Positions 1 through 12,104 of a stretch of 64,000 bases of DNA are shown piece by piece. Under the pieces are notes generated by a model. That model had not been told where the DNA came from. It made no database searches and saw nothing but the letters and a program-made list of their open reading frames with translations. This stretch comes from Blastobasis lacticolella (lineage: Eukaryota > Arthropoda > Insecta > Lepidoptera > Blastobasidae): the NCBI GenBank assembly GCA_905147135.1, contig LR990044.1, positions 5,460,122 through 5,524,121 of the forward strand, read 5' to 3'. Within the stretch, counting starts at the first letter, position 1. The number at the start of each line of letters is the position of its first letter. The translations under genes and the position numbers were made by a program.

Positions 1-134
1 AATATTAAATCAATGTCAGTTATTAAAAATAAAAATATAAATTATAATTAAAAATTCACATGTCAATTCAAATTAATGTCCAAAGTATTGTCCAATAATA
101 ATAAAACCTAATCCTTGTCTAATTAGTATTCTTA

Positions 135-450
135 TTTAATCGTCGTAGGCAGAGTGGGGTATCCGACTCGTAAGCGAATCCCACTGCGACCATGTCCCAA
201 TGACTCTTTTCTGAGTTATGTACAGTAGTTGAATGCTAATCGATGCTCTTACGGTAAGGGTGAAACATCGTGATAAAACCTGCACATTCAGGTGACTGAA
301 TGTGTAACCATGATCAAATCTGGTCATGTTTCCCTCGTAGCAGTAATTCGTAGTGTAATTATCTGAACTGCCAAATCCTGGATCATGGTCAAGGCGGTCC
401 CCGGGCCGTTGCGTACGAGAGCACATCATCAACATTAACGCCAAGATAAT
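135..450 (+). repeat. tRNA-derived SINE, full or near-full copy
   Basis: The head carries a polymerase III A-box-like string TAGGCAGAGTGG at 146-157 followed by a degenerate B-box region near 169-181. The body matches the lepidopteran SINE layout in which a head of this kind is followed by a segment reading, on the minus strand, like 'gcaggttttatcacgatgttt'. The same head recurs at 3925 and the 3' part (including GATCATGGTCAAGGC) recurs at about 40.5, 50.25 and 59.2 kb. The 102-codon minus-strand open frame here is not a gene. The promoter boxes are degenerate. Confidence 0.6.
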
Positions 451-475
451 AATTGTAGCTCTAATTTATTTACAA

Positions 476-677
476 CTAGTGGACCCGGCGCGACTTCGTA
501 CGCGTACACCTATTTTACCCTTACCTACCCTTTTTTTCTTACTTAAAAACCTTCCTCTTGAATCACTCTAACTATTAAAAAAAACCGCATCAAAATCCGT
601 TGCGTAGTTTCAAAGATTTAAGCATACAAAGGGACATAGGGACAGAGAAAGCGACTTTGTTTTATACTATGTAGTGA
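476..677 (-). mobile_element. Non-autonomous Helitron, 202 bp
   Basis: On the minus strand the element starts TCACTACATAG and ends GGGTCCACTAG. It lies between a host A and a host T, which is the Helitron insertion rule (A-[TC...CTAG]-T, no target duplication). A second copy in the other orientation lies at 18247-18447 with the same ends. There is no Rep/helicase coding sequence, so it must be non-autonomous. The body, with the core ACGCAACGGATTTTGATGCGG, is a sequence common in insect Helitron-like repeats. Confidence 0.8.
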
Positions 678-1496
678 TAATAAATAAATAACAATTCTTC
701 ATATCAGACTTTTAATTGTTTAATTATAATTATCAAGTGTAACGATGTGGTCTCTGCCTATCCCTATGGGTAAAAGGCGTGTCGTTGTGCTTAATTTTAA
801 AATTCTTATGTAATGAATGTTGTACAATGCTCGTGTCAGTAGGTATAAAAATGCAACTAAAGGCGAGGACGCCCCAGATTCGTTTTGGACTGATAGATCA
901 AAGTGGAATCTGTTTCTCATATAATAAAGCTAATAAGCTATATGAAAAGGCTATTTTTGTATCACCCTTTTTGGAGTGCGGTGCGATAAGTAACACCTGC
1001 CACTCACCTTCATGCCGCTTGACAAATGACACAACAATAATAGGCTTGACCCCGCCGATTTCGGGTCCAGATAATATTTGTAAAGAATTAAATCACTTTT
1101 TGTACACTAGTTCCACTTTATTATACAATTTTATTTAATTGCAACCGGTTTCGAATTACTCATCTTCAGGCAATTATTTTATATTTTGTTTACAAGCTAT
1201 ATGTAGGTACCGACAAATAATAATTTAAAATTGTTGTGGGTACCGACAGTAAACAATAATGTTAGGATGTCACAGTGCAGAGAAATGTACAGTATGTCAA
1301 CATAACACAAATTACAAGTAGTCAAACAAAATAAAAAGCGTAGACTGGATGGACTAGAAGCTATAGAAGTGAACAGACTGAATAAGGATAATATAATTAA
1401 TGACCATTGACCACAGCCATTGACATGAAAGGAAGACCTGACTCTGTCCGCTATATACGTCAACGCAGACCAAGACAGCAGAACCCTAGAGACACA
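678..1496. other. Unassigned AT-rich intergenic DNA
   Basis: No convincing gene. A 119-codon plus-strand and an 88-codon minus-strand open frame lack recognisable domains and have intergenic composition. The stretch 1085-1180, with AACCGGTTTCGAATTACTC, looks like a dispersed lepidopteran repeat, but I cannot assign a family. Confidence 0.4.
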
Positions 1497-1685
1497 TTAA
1501 GGGGAAATATCGTCAGGAGAAACATCATACAACTGCATTTTTAAATATATTTTTTTTATTAAAGTTTTCTCTTTAGTTTGTTTTAGTATTTTTATTTCCA
1601 TTTCCTTTTTCTCTTTATCTAGTAATAATAGCTCAATTTTTAATTTATGTTCCTCCTCCAATATTTGCGTACGCTTGGCAATTTA
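1497..1685 (-). pseudogene. Fragment of a charged coiled-coil C-terminus
   Basis: The minus-strand frame ending at the TAA at 1497-1499 reads about 62 residues with the core KLKIELLLLDKEKKEMEIKI, strongly charged and heptad-like. A 20-bp string (aatttatgttcctcctccaa) is duplicated at about 1641 and 1679, so the upstream part repeats before the frame closes. It resembles the C-terminal coiled coil of MADF or Myb/SANT-like proteins that accompany some DNA transposons, but no DNA-binding domain is present. Family assignment is inference; a chance open frame is possible. Confidence 0.35.
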
Positions 1686-1736
1686 TGTTCCTCCTCCAAC
1701 GCAAGGTACGCTTTTTGAAGTCTGTGTTACTAGACA

Positions 1737-2454
1737 TAGTCTGGTTCACATGTACCTTTTTTTATAACATTTTTCAGTAGTCTCAGAAAATTACGACCAA
1801 GGTGTCATTCGATTCGTATTGTCACCTAGAAAGTTTAAGGAAAGGTCCGAAAAGGTGGTGAAAAAAATTACAAAAGTTATAAACAATTAAGTGAAAAAAA
1901 ATATGAGGGTTATGGTTTTTTTTTATTATCTCGAAAAATTTCCAAAATTTTTGAAATTCGAAAAAAGATCTGAAAAGTTCACGAAATTTGCTAAAAAAAA
2001 GTCTCGACTCCCGGAACTGTATCTTTATTTTTATTGTTCCTTAATATTCATATTTTATATGTTTAAATAATTTTTATTGTTATTATCTCAGAGATACGCA
2101 ACGCACGCGGCAGCCGGACTACCCGTTTTTGGCTCTATTTTCAGGGCTCTGTAAAAATTATAAATAATAAAGATACAGTTCCGAGAGTCGGAGACTTTTT
2201 TTAGCAAATTTCGTGAACTTTTCATATCTTTTTTCGAATTTCAAAAATTTTGAAAATTTTTCGAGATATTAAAAAAAACCAAACCCTCATTTTTTTTTCA
2301 CTTAATTATTTATAACTTTTGTAATTTTTTTCAGCGCCTTTTCGGACCTTTCCTTATACTTTCTAGGTGACAATACGAATCGAATGACACCTTGGTCGTA
2401 ATTTTCTGAGACTACTGAAAAATTTTATAAAAAAGGTACATGTGAACCAGACTA
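1737..2454. repeat. Foldback element with ~310-bp inverted arms
   Basis: The left arm (about 1737-2040) and right arm (about 2140-2454) are inverted copies of each other over roughly 300 bp. Outer ends are TAGTCTGGTTCACATGTACC and its complement, inner ends include AAGATACAGTTCC. A ~100-bp spacer separates the arms. The ends begin and finish with TA, so a TA target as used by Tc1/mariner-type elements is plausible. There is no coding sequence. A transcript through it would form a very long hairpin. Confidence 0.8.
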
Positions 2455-3499
2455 ACAGAATCATTTCTTTGAGGTTTGTTCTGAACATTAAAAAGTCAAT
2501 ATATTACATATGAAAAAAATTTTAGAACAGAATAATATAATATACCTACCTACTAGAGAAAGGTCTATCACTGGTGACCTTTCTCTACTGTTTATAAATT
2601 TAATCATCCCTTGCATAGTTTACAAGAACTAAACAAACATTTAAACAGACATAGAAAGCAACTTTTCTTTATAATATTTAATGTTATTATAAGAATATCT
2701 ACTTATTGTTGCTACGTTCAGTTTTGTTAACATAAAATTTAATTGTTTTATTCACGCTTTATGTCTTCTCACCAACTTAAAATTAGCTCTACCGATAATA
2801 ATAAATTAAGAACTTACTACTTTTGGACTATAAGCCATTCAGCCTGCTTGCGTTTGTTGGCATTTGTGTCGGTGTTTTTATTTTCAATTTTGCCGGAAGA
2901 TTGACGCATTATTGCAATAAATAGTTCCTATAATGACATATTCACAAAATTAGTGATATTTAGATTATTGGTAAGATAAGTCAAAATAAACCAATAATTG
3001 TGATGCAATTAGGAAGAGGAAGGTATTACACGTAACGTAAAACTCGCGTCTCACGCCAAACAAAACCAAGTCGCGCATCAATTTAGTAATATCAAACGTA
3101 AATTAAGTACCATTTCCTTTGCAAGCATGCTATGGAAACAAAGTCTTAAGAAATAATTGAAAATATTGTGATTTGTGTTAAATCTTGATCTTTGTATTAA
3201 ATCAATAAATTATAGAGAAAAACATAATAAAGATTAATTTATTGTATTTTTTTCTTTGATTTTCATTGTAATTTGGAAACCACTGAAATGTGTTCGAATA
3301 ATGTTTGCATAAAATGAAACTGTTCAGAACAAATGCGACCGAGATGAATGAATGTTGCTCAGTGTTACTAGTTTTCATCTCTAGAGATGAAAGAGATTTT
3401 AAGAGAGGTAGGGCATAGCGGGGTATCCCGTTCGAATAGGAGCCGCCCGACTGGGTAAGTACCTCCACCTTACAGAATACCGCAGCTAAACAATACTTT
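2455..3499. other. Unassigned AT-rich DNA with one short hairpin
   Basis: No gene supported. A 12-bp perfect inverted repeat, TAGAGAAAGGTC at 2554-2565 and its complement at 2576-2587, encloses a 10-nt loop. The 88-codon minus-strand frame at 3202-3468 has no recognisable domain. Confidence 0.4.
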
Positions 3500-3735
3500 T
3501 TTAAATAGTATTGTGTTTCCAGTGCTCCATGGGGTGGGGATTTGGGGAGCCGTGGCTTTGGCAGTGGAGAGGCATTTTCCTTTTTGCTGCCAGAGCAACG
3601 TGTTAGAGAGGTGGGCAGCGCATTAGCGATACTCTTGGTTTTGCTCTATAGGGCTATAGCGATACTCTAGGCAGTGGTGACCACTTTCCATCAGGTGGCC
3701 CGCTTGCCTGTTTGCCTACCGAAGGACATAAAAAA
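3500..3735 (+). repeat. Dispersed repeat ending in the GGTGGCCCGCTTGCCTGTTTGCC tail type
   Basis: Contains the widespread lepidopteran tail with 'gaggtgggca', 'gcgcattagcgatactct' and 'cccgcttgcctgtttgccta', ending in poly(A) at 3729-3738. The same tail recurs reversed at 4519-4605, 36545-36650, 41140-41250, 50840-50965 and 57845-57955, and forward at 59090-59190. A poly(A) end suggests a retroposon (SINE or LINE tail). Family not assigned. Confidence 0.55.
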
Positions 3736-3919
3736 AAAATATGAAAAGACCGGGCAAAACCGGAGGCACCGTGCCGTCTCCCCTCCTCAGTTCCCGGGAA
3801 CACAATACACCTGGGCTTCAGTCTGTAATAAAATTTATTAGGAATTATATTAGTATAGGTACTTATCTAGCCAGGTCAAATATCGTTATAATTACAAAAC
3901 AGTATTGTAGGTTTTCTAA

Positions 3920-4110
3920 TTTAATCGTCGGTGGCGGAGTGGTTAAGGTATCCGAATCGTAAGCGAAAGGTGCAATGGGAGATTTAAATGATACGCAACG
4001 GATGAGTTATACTCGTATATTGGCTTATTTTACATTAAGGTTGCTTATATATACTGAAAGGGGGATGAGATGAGTGCACTCACTACACCTCCACCGTAAT
4101 TCAAAATAAA
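3920..4110 (+). repeat. tRNA-derived SINE head, second copy
   Basis: The A-box-like string TGGCGGAGTGG lies at 3932-3942, followed by GTTAAGGTATCCGAATCG. This is close to the head at 141-175 ('gtatccgactcgtaagcga'). The A-box is better preserved here than in the first copy. The downstream body is different or diverged. Confidence 0.55.
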
Positions 4111-5149
4111 AATCTATTACTTACATATTAATAATTATTTTTTGACAGTAGGTACTACAGGTTTTATGAAATAGGACAATGTCATATTCATAATATATGT
4201 ATATTATTTATATGTATGCCAACACCAACCACAGATGCTAGGCCTAGTGTATACCAACCTATGTGTCACAATAGAAGTATTTGAATTTGAATTTAATTTC
4301 TTTTAGAATTTAATAAACATGTTGAGAATGAAGTGTCCTATCAAACAAAATTAATTTTCTACGTCATTAGTTCGGAAATTTGTTTTCAAGGTTCATGAAA
4401 GTATTAAAAAACAGAGCGGTTTCTGTCTTGATCCTTTATTCAAACTCATTCATCAAAACCTAAAAGACATTTTCCATGGACCTAGAATCATATACAGAAC
4501 AAGTCGGTAAGTAGGTAAACGGGCCATCTGGGCAAGTGATTACCGATTTTTATGATATAGAAACAACAGAGGTATCACCAATGCATTGCCCACCTCTAAA
4601 CCAATAACTTAAATAAATTTAAAAAATAATCCTTTATTTAAATTTTATAAAAACTTTTATTAAAATGACATTTTTATTTCTATTATAATATTGAAGGGCA
4701 ATAAATAGTTTACTTGAATAAATGCGATTTCCCAAAAACAATATTTTTGTGATTACTAATGATTGATTGATGATTACTAAAACTAAAAATGTTACTGTTA
4801 TGCGATCAGATGCTAGTGTTCGCTAGTACCTTTCCAATGCCAACAACTCTTCTGTCTATATTTTATCAGTCTGTCCAGAATAGGTAGGAGGCCTTTGCCC
4901 AACAGTGGGATAATTAATAAGGGATAATCATTGGTATGTTTCAGTACCATACCTACTATTTGTCTTAATTGCTTTATTTCGTATTGGTGATATAGGCCGA
5001 ATTTTCCAGAACAAAATTAAGTTTAGTTTTGGTGTGACTCTTCTTCGTCTTACAATACATCCTCTCACGGTTTCCAAAGTCGAGCCATGTTTATCTTTGG
5101 ATTAAAACATATAATTAATTTAAAGGTATACTTGTATATCCATGGTCGG
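4111..5149. other. Intergenic DNA with short retroposon scraps
   Basis: No gene. 4519-4605 is a reversed, diverged copy of the 'cccacctcta...gcccg' tail seen at 3500-3735. 4863-4905 reads GAGGCCTTTGCCC-type sequence on the plus strand, the 3' coding end (EAFAxQWD) of RTE-type LINEs, here only ~40 bp. The remainder is AT-rich with no recognised element. Confidence 0.45.
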
Positions 5150-5571
5150 TTAGGTTATATTGGCAATGTCACAAGGCGCCAAAAATTTTAGAATCTTGCA
5201 AAGACTAGTGTCTATAACATAAATCAATATTGTCTCGCTTTCAACAATAATCTCAAGTAACAGCAAACGTGCAAATTCACCAAAATGCGTAAGAAAATTA
5301 TAGTGAAACCGTTGCAAAGACAACTGCTTCTTGGGCCTTCCGCAGCACCTATTTCCTGGTACCGGAAGGTTTACGCATCTATTTGGCAAGATATTGTTTA
5401 CCACGCAACAATTAATACAACCGAAAATGACTTGCGGCGAAAACACGGGTTAAAAAACATAGCCGTATAAAATACGTCAGTCCCGTGCGCAGGACAATGG
5501 GAAGGGGCAGGCATCCGGTCAAACAAAAGTATAAACCTATTCAAATTTAAATAACACATGATAAGTTAATA
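5150..5571 (+). repeat. Diverged flank of a bZIP unit
   Basis: This stretch matches, in pieces, the spacer between later bZIP copies. 5150-5290 matches 38360-38545 ('aatgtctcaaggc...'). 5376-5466 matches 38875-38960 (the 'accacg...caaccga...agccgta' stretch). 5484-5520 matches the GC-rich 5' block of the bZIP genes in plus orientation (GTGCGCAGGACAATGGGAAG). 5535-5571 matches the ~105-bp tandem repeat. It therefore continues directly into 19438 onward, from which it was separated by nested transposons. The two short open frames here are chance. Confidence 0.6.
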
Positions 5572-5832
5572 TAATAAGACCACGCTAAGTCCGAACCGCT
5601 TTAAAAAAAAATCTCTGTATGGCAACTTATGCCATGTAATTTTTCCGTCATAGATGGTCATTCATAAAAGTCATAACAAAGAATTTGACTGACTTGAAAA
5701 TATTATTAAGGCGATTGGCACATTGGAACGCAGCAGCAGGATAGATGGCGCCACCCTCTCGGAACATACTGAGTCCGTAAATTAAATTAATTTAAAATGG
5801 TTAAAACAAACATTTTGCTATAGAACTATATT
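5572..5832 (+). mobile_element. Left part of a split TIR element (TA target)
   Basis: Starts TAATAAGACCACGCTAAGTC, the terminal inverted repeat of a ~960-bp element that is intact at 39215-40173. The sequence follows that copy until 5832, where the 7.5-kb LTR element begins. The matching right part with the opposite TIR (CGTGGTCCTACTA) lies at about 18770-19437. The flanking dinucleotide is TA on each side. It has no coding sequence, so it is MITE-like. Confidence 0.75.
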
Positions 5833-6187
5833 TGACGGCGCATCGAGTTATTGGTCGTGATAAGATGTCTATCGGTTAGATACTCTTTAGCTGGTCTTGG
5901 TTTGTTTGTTTGTCTGTGGTTAGTTAACAATGGCAGCGCGCGCACGCATTATTGTGCGCTGTGATGTTCTTGTTTTGATAAACACCAGAAATCAAGCACC
6001 CACGAGGAATTGCTATATAAGTCACGAATACTAATACCATAGCCTTTAAACTAACGTCGTTGTAAGTTTGTGTCGTGGTAGACCGCGGGCCCAAATGCGG
6101 CGCGCTGGATAAGTCGGCCCTGATGTTAAAATGACGATGATAGATCCAATTATTATGATGTCGGTTATCTAGACTCTAGGGCGCCGA
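5833..6187 (+). repeat. 5' LTR of LARD-like copy 1
   Basis: Direct repeat of 13012-13352. A TATATAAG string at 6012-6019 could be a TATA box; the 3' LTR has a mutated version (TAAATAAG). Compared with the 3' LTR it carries an extra GCGCGCGC-like run and a 5-bp insertion near 6111. Confidence 0.8.
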
Positions 6188-6206
6188 TATCAGAAGTGGG
6201 ATCCAA
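6188..6206 (+). promoter_or_regulatory. Putative primer binding site of LARD-like copy 1
   Basis: Directly after the 5' LTR the sequence reads TATCAGAAGTGGGATCC. The core TCAGAAGTGGGAT also follows the 5' LTR of the second LARD-like element (minus strand, about 34522-34534). A sequence shared at this position in two otherwise different elements is the expected mark of a tRNA primer site. The tRNA is not identified and the usual leading TGG is absent. Confidence 0.55.
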
Positions 6207-9200
6207 CACGACGCCCACTTTAAAAGATGAAATCTGAATATGATAATCACACCAAGGTGAGGTCGTTCCTATGGAAGGTGAGTCTTACCAACAGACAACT
6301 GGTTACCACTGGACGTCTGATTCCTCTCTTATTTGATGTATACGAGTCCCGCTACAATAAAACAGAGAGCAAATCATGTTGTTGTCAAATGGCTCATGCC
6401 TATAAGGAAGAGAAAGGAATGTGAGGTTCCCCTCATTGTGATCACATCGTGTAAGAGATCAAAAAACAAAGTATAAGGTTTGTAATTGTGGTAACTATGG
6501 TATTCAAGTCCGGTGTCAAATGCTATTTTATTATATTGTCCCGTATCAACAGTTTAATTGGTCCAATTTTTAAAAATCCTGCCGTACAGGTACAGAGCCT
6601 ACCATCATAAATTGTGCTCCTTTTGAATGTGCTCGCAAACCATTCAATATACCCAATCATGGTACCTATATTGATTTGATTATTTCAGTAAATATCCAAG
6701 AGAATTTTATACAGTTAATTTAATTTCATAATAGCAGAATGATGTAATAAGTTGAAGATTAAGATGTAATAACCTACCTATTGATTGTTGGGATAGGCCT
6801 TGTCAGAGCCGAATAGTATAATTATGTTTCTAAGAGGCTATGCCAAGGGATTTGGGTTGGATTTCCATCGTTCCCATGTTGGAACGGTTTGAGGAGACTG
6901 ATTTGAAATTTTATTGCACGTGTTGTTATTTGTGTTTTTATTCAATTCTTTATTTGGAATATGTGTGGTGCATGTATGAAGATACTATAATGTTATACTG
7001 ATTTACATAGTTAGTCATGATTACTTTAAATGTTTCAAGTTTTCTTGTCATTAAGTAACCTATAGAATAAATAAGCAATTCTAATTCTTAGATTGCCATG
7101 GAGCTTATTTCTATTCCAACGAAACTCTTTGGGAGTGTGAATACCATGGCACCCATAGCTAATTGTGCAGAGCTTAATACAAACAATTGATATTGTAGCA
7201 GCAAGTAAATTAATTATAAAAAAATTATGATGAAGAAGTTTCAAATTGAATTTAATTGCAGGTGCAGACCTACCTATATTGAATTTAAGTATTGATTTGA
7301 ACCATTTGGGATTTACTTGTCTACTTACACTCTTTAATATTATGTTGCTGGTGTTATCATAAATCCATAATAATGTTGTGACCGCTGTGTCAGTTAAATT
7401 GTGACCCTGCTGCTGCGCAGATTCTCCCTGCCCAAGTGGTTCATAGTAGTCTTTGTTGGAAACAGAATTTTGTTTTGTATCACCACACCATGTTTAGCCT
7501 TATTGGAGGCATACAAACATTGAATTGGATGTAGGAGCATAATGGTAAAGTGTGAAATAATTACTTAATGCTTTTGTGTTTAATGCTCTATCAACATTTT
7601 GTCAAGAGCCTTAAGATATTTAGGTTTTTGAGATGGAGCAGGTGGACGATGATGATTTGGGTGTTTAGTGATTTTACACTAAAGGTGAAGTCAAGGCTCA
7701 CTATTTCAAGTTTTTAATAGATCTACTTAGGTTTAGATAATTATTTGTGTAGTGTATTCTTAATGGATTTTCATGCTAATAATAAAATATTTATTGAGCA
7801 AGTACTTAGTCATACACAATTGATCAAGCTGTAGGTAAAGTAGGTGGCAGCCTGTGCTATCCCACCAGCTAGCGGAAATAATGTTCATTTTTCCAAACAG
7901 TACCTTTGAAGAGAACATTGGACTTACAAGCTAATAGCATTCTATAGCATTATTTTATACTAATGTATGTGTATTGTGTATTGCATAGTGTTATGTATTT
8001 GGTAAAACGTAGGATAGCAGGTAACTAATTTGGAGGATGAATTGGGCACTCCACAGTTTCATAGGAGAGGTTCTGGAGCCAGTTTGTGACACTTGCTTTG
8101 GCCAGTTTGTGACACATGATAATATATTATTGAAGATGACGAATATACTGATAATTATTTATTAGAAACCGGTCGCAATGTAAGAGTCTATTTTGATGAT
8201 AGTAGAACTTGTGAAAAATAGTTATGTTTTACTTGATCATGCTAAGCCTGTAGTAGATACTTACTTTGTGTGCCTTAATTTCATAATAGGTAATAAATAT
8301 TACCCAATCTTATAAATGAAATGCCATAAAAGAAAGTCTTAACTTTACATGCTTAGGGGAACTAGATTGATGGACGTGGTAACTCGACAGGACGAAATTG
8401 ATGATACAAAGTGAGAACAAGTGTAACGGTCCTTATGTATCATAAGTACGTTCCAGTAGATTAGTTATTACCAGATTATCAGATTGGTGACTTGCGTTGG
8501 TACGAGCATTTGCAGTAAGTCTGATATTGAATTATATATTTTAGGGTTTTTATATTTTTGGTAGGGCCATCACGTAGTTATACTAAAGAGTGGAAGATGA
8601 AGATAGGCTTAGTTTTGTGTTAGATACTGAAAGTTGTTTAATCAAATGAAACCGATTACTAGTTATTCTTTTAAAGCCACTGCTTAGAATAATTAAATCC
8701 GAAACGTCCGTAAAATAAATTATTAACTTCTAAATTTATAAAAACTAACTATCACCTAGACTATACATAGAATATGGGTACAGTTCTGGTAACGTGCTGC
8801 GCACTAATTCCGAGACGAAGGTCACCTATAACCATAGCAAACATCACTACACAAGGAACCAAGGCCGGATCGGACGTGGACCACACTCTGTTGAGTAATG
8901 TCAGGAAACTGATTTGTGCTCCATGTACTTTTAGACGGTTTAACACCGTGGGTTTGCCACCGGATCTTGGGATGGCTTTGCCTCGTGTCCGCTTAATAAC
9001 GTTGTGATTTTTAATGCTTTAATGACATTTAATTCACGGACATGGAAAATCGAGTTAGGTCGATAGGTGGGCTAAGCCATTAGCGTCCCGACACCAATAT
9101 TAAAACACACCGCGTGCGCGTAAATAAAATTAAAATAATAGTCTCTCGACCGCTTGCAAGCAAAAATAGGCTGGAACGGAAGTACGATGAGATGATCGGA

Positions 9201-11379
9201 ATATGTGTGACGGTTTGAGCGAAGTAGACAATAGGTCTCTGGTTCGTTTGATGTCAAGGTTTCGCTGGACGCATGAGCAGGACATGTGGTCCATACATGA
9301 GCAATATTTGGCCTGGGTGAAGGTTGGCAGGGAGCCCAGAGTTATCCTATCGATTAGGCTATTTTCGAGACCTAAAGGGTCCATATTTCATAACTCATTA
9401 GGGTCAGGTCTGTGTTAGGCGAGTAGGGTTAGGAGTGGCCACGAAGAAAGAAGATGTTAACGCTCGGATACCGCGATGTGCGTCGATCGTTCGTCATTCA
9501 TCGCCCTACGACCAGAACGATGAAGATCAGTTCTAGAGCTAAGTTGCATGTTTTAAATTTATATCTGCTTGTTTTATCTACTCGTACAAATTTTAATTGT
9601 CGTTTACTTTATGTGCGCACTTGATGTTTTATTTGACTCGCGATTTTACACGATGCATTCCTTCGACGAACCTAAGTTTGTATTTATATAGTTGTGTTTA
9701 TTTTCTTATGTTTTCAATTGTTTTACGGATAATTTAGACTTCACTCGTGCGCGGCTTTTAATATGTTTATCTTGTTTGCGGATTTGTTCTCCCACTAGTT
9801 GTACGGTTTACCTTTCCATTCGGTGATTCTATATAACGGATTCCTTTAAATGAGTTTTCCATTAATTTAGCGATATTTTATCAACTTAAAGGCGTTATTT
9901 AGACACACGATTTTTATCAAACACACAACGTAGAGGGTCCTTGTAATGTATCTAAAGCTAGACGATCACGATGTACGGCCAATGTATTTTATGTGTAAGT
10001 TACACGTCTTACAGCTAGAGACATCTCTGTCTTGTAAGTAAGTGGTTTAGTATTTAAGGTCAGGGGTAGGGGTGTTACACAAGGTGACTGTCTAGGAAGG
10101 TTATATCAATCAATATGTGTGTTATGATTTGTTTTTAAAGTTAACCAGACCTACCAGACGGGTAAGTTTTCTTAGGTAAGTGCCTAGTGGTCGTATGGGG
10201 GCTTCGGTGGTGTTTCGGCGAGTTGTTTTAAGCCTCATGAGAAAATCTTAATTGATAGTAGTATGACATAGTTTGGTTGAAGATACTGATTTGATATCAT
10301 ATTATCTTTGATCAAAGCGTGTGGTAAATCACATGCCCTTGATAATTGTAAATGAGTGGGAGCACGTACTTGTTGAAAGTCAGTTTAGACTTAGTTACAG
10401 TTGCGGCATAGGCTTTCCTCTTGGTCGGTCATTTGATGCAGAGTGTCGTAACTCCTACCTTTATCAACTAATTGCTTCCATTGGCTGCGTTCCGTCGCTT
10501 GGTACAGTGTGGCGCTGACTGGAGTTTCCAACTCTTCGGATACCTGCACGACATAGTTGTCGACTCTTTTAGTGTGTCTCATTGGATAGTTAATGTTATG
10601 CTATTACAATGATACAAAGAAACCAATTGCCTTGAATTCAAAATTCAAAAAAGTCTTGATCTGTATTTGTTCGTAACTCATAGACCCAGAAGATATAGGT
10701 ACCAACTAACCAAGTCAACACTGAGCAAGCGCGGTTGAGCCTCAGCAATGCATAATATGTAGTTACAGACATTCACTACTCGGTTTAGCAAGAAATGTCA
10801 ATAATTATTATTATTACTTATCTTACTCTAGGAGCTTGACATGTCTTTTTGAGTACTTCTCAGATTTTGGTTAAGGTCACAACAAACATGTTAGAATTTA
10901 GGTGCAAAGCTTTCCATCAACTAACGACGTATCCATTTGGATAAGCGCTTTCTAGTTAGAATCCTCTCTCGAGAGGAAGGGAACTAGGCTTTGGAAAGGG
11001 AGTCCACACTGACAGTATTTTGTATGGTAGGTTAGGATGTGATAGATCATCCTCGTTTTTCAAGATAGTCAGGAAAAGTTATCGTAAGTTACTTACTTAC
11101 GAGTAAATATTTGTTGTTAATGTTGATGAGATAGGTACGTTACCTACTTAACGTAGCCTTGAGAGTTGTACCTACATAGGTACTTTGTTGTGCTATAAAT
11201 ATCTTAGATTATATGATTACAGCAGATGCGTGATCTAATTATCACTCATGTCACTGTATTTGATAGTTGACGGCAATTTTGTCGTTGAAGGAGTTCATCA
11301 ATTACTTTAATAAATTTAGTCTACCAATGTTTTAGTTTTTGACGGATCATCAGAAGTCCGCACTTGAGGCCAGCCAGCC
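6207..11379. other. Non-coding interior of LARD-like copy 1
   Basis: Five kilobases without a supported gene. Short open frames (60-85 codons) overlap on both strands and show no domains. Parts at about 9010-10110 are repeated at 23330-23598 and 24513-25085 (for example GACGGTTTGAGCGAAGTAGA near 9209 and 23390), showing that the interior belongs to a repeated family and is not unique host DNA. Confidence 0.6.
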
Positions 11380-11699
11380 ATGAAGCGCAGTATCTTGGGA
11401 GTCAAATTGTCGGACCGTATAAGAAACAGTGTACTGCGCTCTAAAACTCAAATCGCCGATGGGGGCTTAAAGGTGCCAACCTGAAGTGGGACTGAGCAAA
11501 AATATCCACCGACTGGACCCCACAAAACGTAACAAGGAAGCGCGGGAGGCCTAGACAGAGATGGCGGGACGAGTTGTCGCCTTTTCTAAGGATTGGCCGA
11601 AGAAAGCATCCGACCGAGAGTCGTGGAAGATTGAAAGGGAGGCCTTTGCCCTGCAGTGGGACAGAAATGGCTTAAAATAATAATAATAATAATAATAAA
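11380..11699 (+). pseudogene. 3' end of an RTE-type LINE, frameshifted
   Basis: From 11380 the plus strand reads MKRSILGVKLSDRIRNSVLR and then SKTQIAD. In another frame it later reads GRPRQRWRD and finally DWPKKASDRESWKIEREAFALQWD. This is the characteristic C-terminal end of RTE-clade reverse transcriptase ORFs common in Lepidoptera. Stops and frameshifts separate the pieces. It ends in an AAT microsatellite tail at 11676-11699, normal for RTE 3' ends. It is 5' truncated and dead. Confidence 0.8.
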
Positions 11700-11867
11700 A
11701 TGTTTTGGTAATTTATTCCTAGCGTTCATAACGCTATTTTACAGATAGTGGCACCTAGGGTTGTAGGTGCTTAGCGATTATAGCAGTGATAAAGATATCC
11801 TCTGTGTAGAAATGGATATTGTGTACGAAGTTTCATAATACGATGTAGTTAAGTTGGACAGAATTAA

Positions 11868-12065
11868 GGCCTTGCCACATACAAAGCTCGGCGCGAGCGC
11901 GGCGCGTTATTTGCTAGGCAACCATCGCGCGGCGCGATGGTTGCCTAGCAAATAACGCGCCGCGCGATGGTTGCCTAGCAACTATCGCGCCGCGCGATGG
12001 TTGCCTAGCAAATATCGCACCGCGCTCACGCCGCGCTCGCGCCGAGCTTTGTATGTGGCAAGGCC
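11868..12065. mobile_element. MITE with TTAA target, GC-rich palindromic core
   Basis: TTAA at 11864-11867 and 12066-12069 flank inverted ends GGCCTTGCCACATACAAAGC. TTAA targets are typical of piggyBac-superfamily elements. The core holds about three tandem copies of a ~30-bp unit (CGCGCGATGGTTGCCTAGCA), each containing a CGCGC palindrome. There is no coding capacity; the small minus-strand open frame over it is repeat-derived. Confidence 0.75.
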
Positions 12066-12104
12066 TTAATGCTTCTGTAAGACAATGCACAGATGTTGTA
12101 TTAG

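Noticed and set aside
136..444. 102-codon minus-strand frame
   Set aside because: Lies wholly within a tRNA-derived SINE and has no domain.
3925..3990. Possible tRNA gene
   Set aside because: Only an A-box-like head; no proper acceptor, anticodon and T arms follow. It is a SINE head, repeated at 141.
8761..9418. Cluster of 61-84 codon frames in the LARD-like interior
   Set aside because: No domains, overlapping on both strands, not kept in the second copy at 23.3 kb.
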